From: Paracoccaceae bacterium
GTDB lineage: Bacteria > Pseudomonadota > Alphaproteobacteria > Rhodobacterales > Rhodobacteraceae
Direction of reading: 5' to 3'
Length of the DNA stretch: 7,108 nucleotides
NCBI GenBank assembly: GCA_020852535.1
Contig: JADZAO010000124.1
Span: 1 to 7,108, forward strand
This document shows, piece by piece, positions 6,974 through 7,108 of the stretch. Below the pieces are notes generated by a model. That model had not been told where the DNA came from. It searched no databases and saw nothing but the letters and a program-made list of their open reading frames with translations. The position numbers were made by a program, and so were the translations under genes. Every line of letters begins with the position of its first letter. Positions within the stretch are counted from its first letter, which is position 1.

Positions 6974-7108
6974 TCAGTTCGCGCCTCCCCAGAGCGTCAT
7001 CCACGTAATCAAGATGGCAATACCCAGAACCATGGCAAAAACATAATGGAACAGATAGCCCGACTGGGCGCGCACAGCGAGACGCGTAAAAAAGGGTACG
7101 ACACTCAA
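6974..7108 (-). CDS. nuoL: NADH-quinone oxidoreductase subunit L (C-terminal end only)
   Basis: Only the last 44 codons lie in the window; the frame is open from base 7108 to TGA 6974-6976. The residues read through VRAQSGYLFHYVFAM and a hydrophobic helix ending in TLWGGAN. This fits the final membrane helix of NuoL, which anchors the end of its long lateral helix across NuoM and NuoN. The identification rests on that short match and on position: nuoM begins one base after the stop, in the standard L-M-N order. The rest of the gene is outside the window. Confidence 0.9.
   Translation of the reverse strand: MSVVPFFTRLAVRAQSGYLFHYVFAMVLGIAILITWMTLWGGAN
6984..6990 (-). promoter_or_regulatory. 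Shine-Dalgarno site of nuoM
   Basis: GGGGAGG on the minus strand (6990-6984) falls in the Trp-Gly-Gly codons at the end of nuoL, 11 bases before the nuoM ATG at 6972. The spacing is a little long, but the one-base gap between nuoL and nuoM also favours coupled translation. Confidence 0.6.

Noticed and set aside
1..7108. Mobile element, CRISPR array, defence or other novel system
   Set aside because: All but about 90 bases are housekeeping genes in a familiar order; no repeats, inverted-repeat ends, integrase or transposase fragments, or foreign-looking composition were seen.

Overview
The window looks like ordinary chromosomal DNA from an alphaproteobacterium of the Rhodobacterales/roseobacter type. 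The protein sequences (NuoM, NuoN, RNase J, type III pantothenate kinase, short BirA) and their order point that way. GC looks mid-50s by eye, which is low for the group but within its range. I see no insertion sequence, phage gene, tRNA, rRNA, CRISPR array or other sign of an accessory island.

Layout. At 1-714 (+) is the C-terminal part of a RhlE-like DEAD-box RNA helicase, cut by the window edge. It converges on a long minus-strand gene string, and a perfect 12-bp hairpin at 733-760 separates the two. Read 5'->3' on the minus strand, the string is: end of nuoL (from 7108), nuoM, nuoN, birA, coaX, and rnj ending at 780. The genes are 1 to 10 bases apart or overlap (nuoL/nuoM 1 nt, nuoM/nuoN 10 nt, nuoN/birA overlap 11 nt with the chosen start, birA/coaX 10 nt, coaX/rnj ATGA overlap). 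This is the distal end of a complex I operon with three housekeeping genes attached.

Functions. NuoL, NuoM and NuoN are the antiporter-like, proton-pumping membrane subunits of NADH:quinone oxidoreductase. BirA attaches biotin to carboxylase carrier domains. CoaX carries out the first step of CoA synthesis. RNase J processes and degrades RNA. BirA and CoaX both supply acyl-CoA metabolism. RNase J and the helicase across the terminator both act on RNA, but they are on opposite strands and not co-transcribed.

Main anomaly. coaX is broken by an apparent one-base deletion at about 2897/2898, directly after its catalytic GPDR motif. Both halves are otherwise well conserved and join into a normal 259-residue protein if one base is restored. 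It is a recent pseudogene, a sequence error, or (least likely) a recoded gene. Because the coaX stop overlaps the rnj start, the lesion could also reduce rnj translation. I found no convincing undescribed system here.
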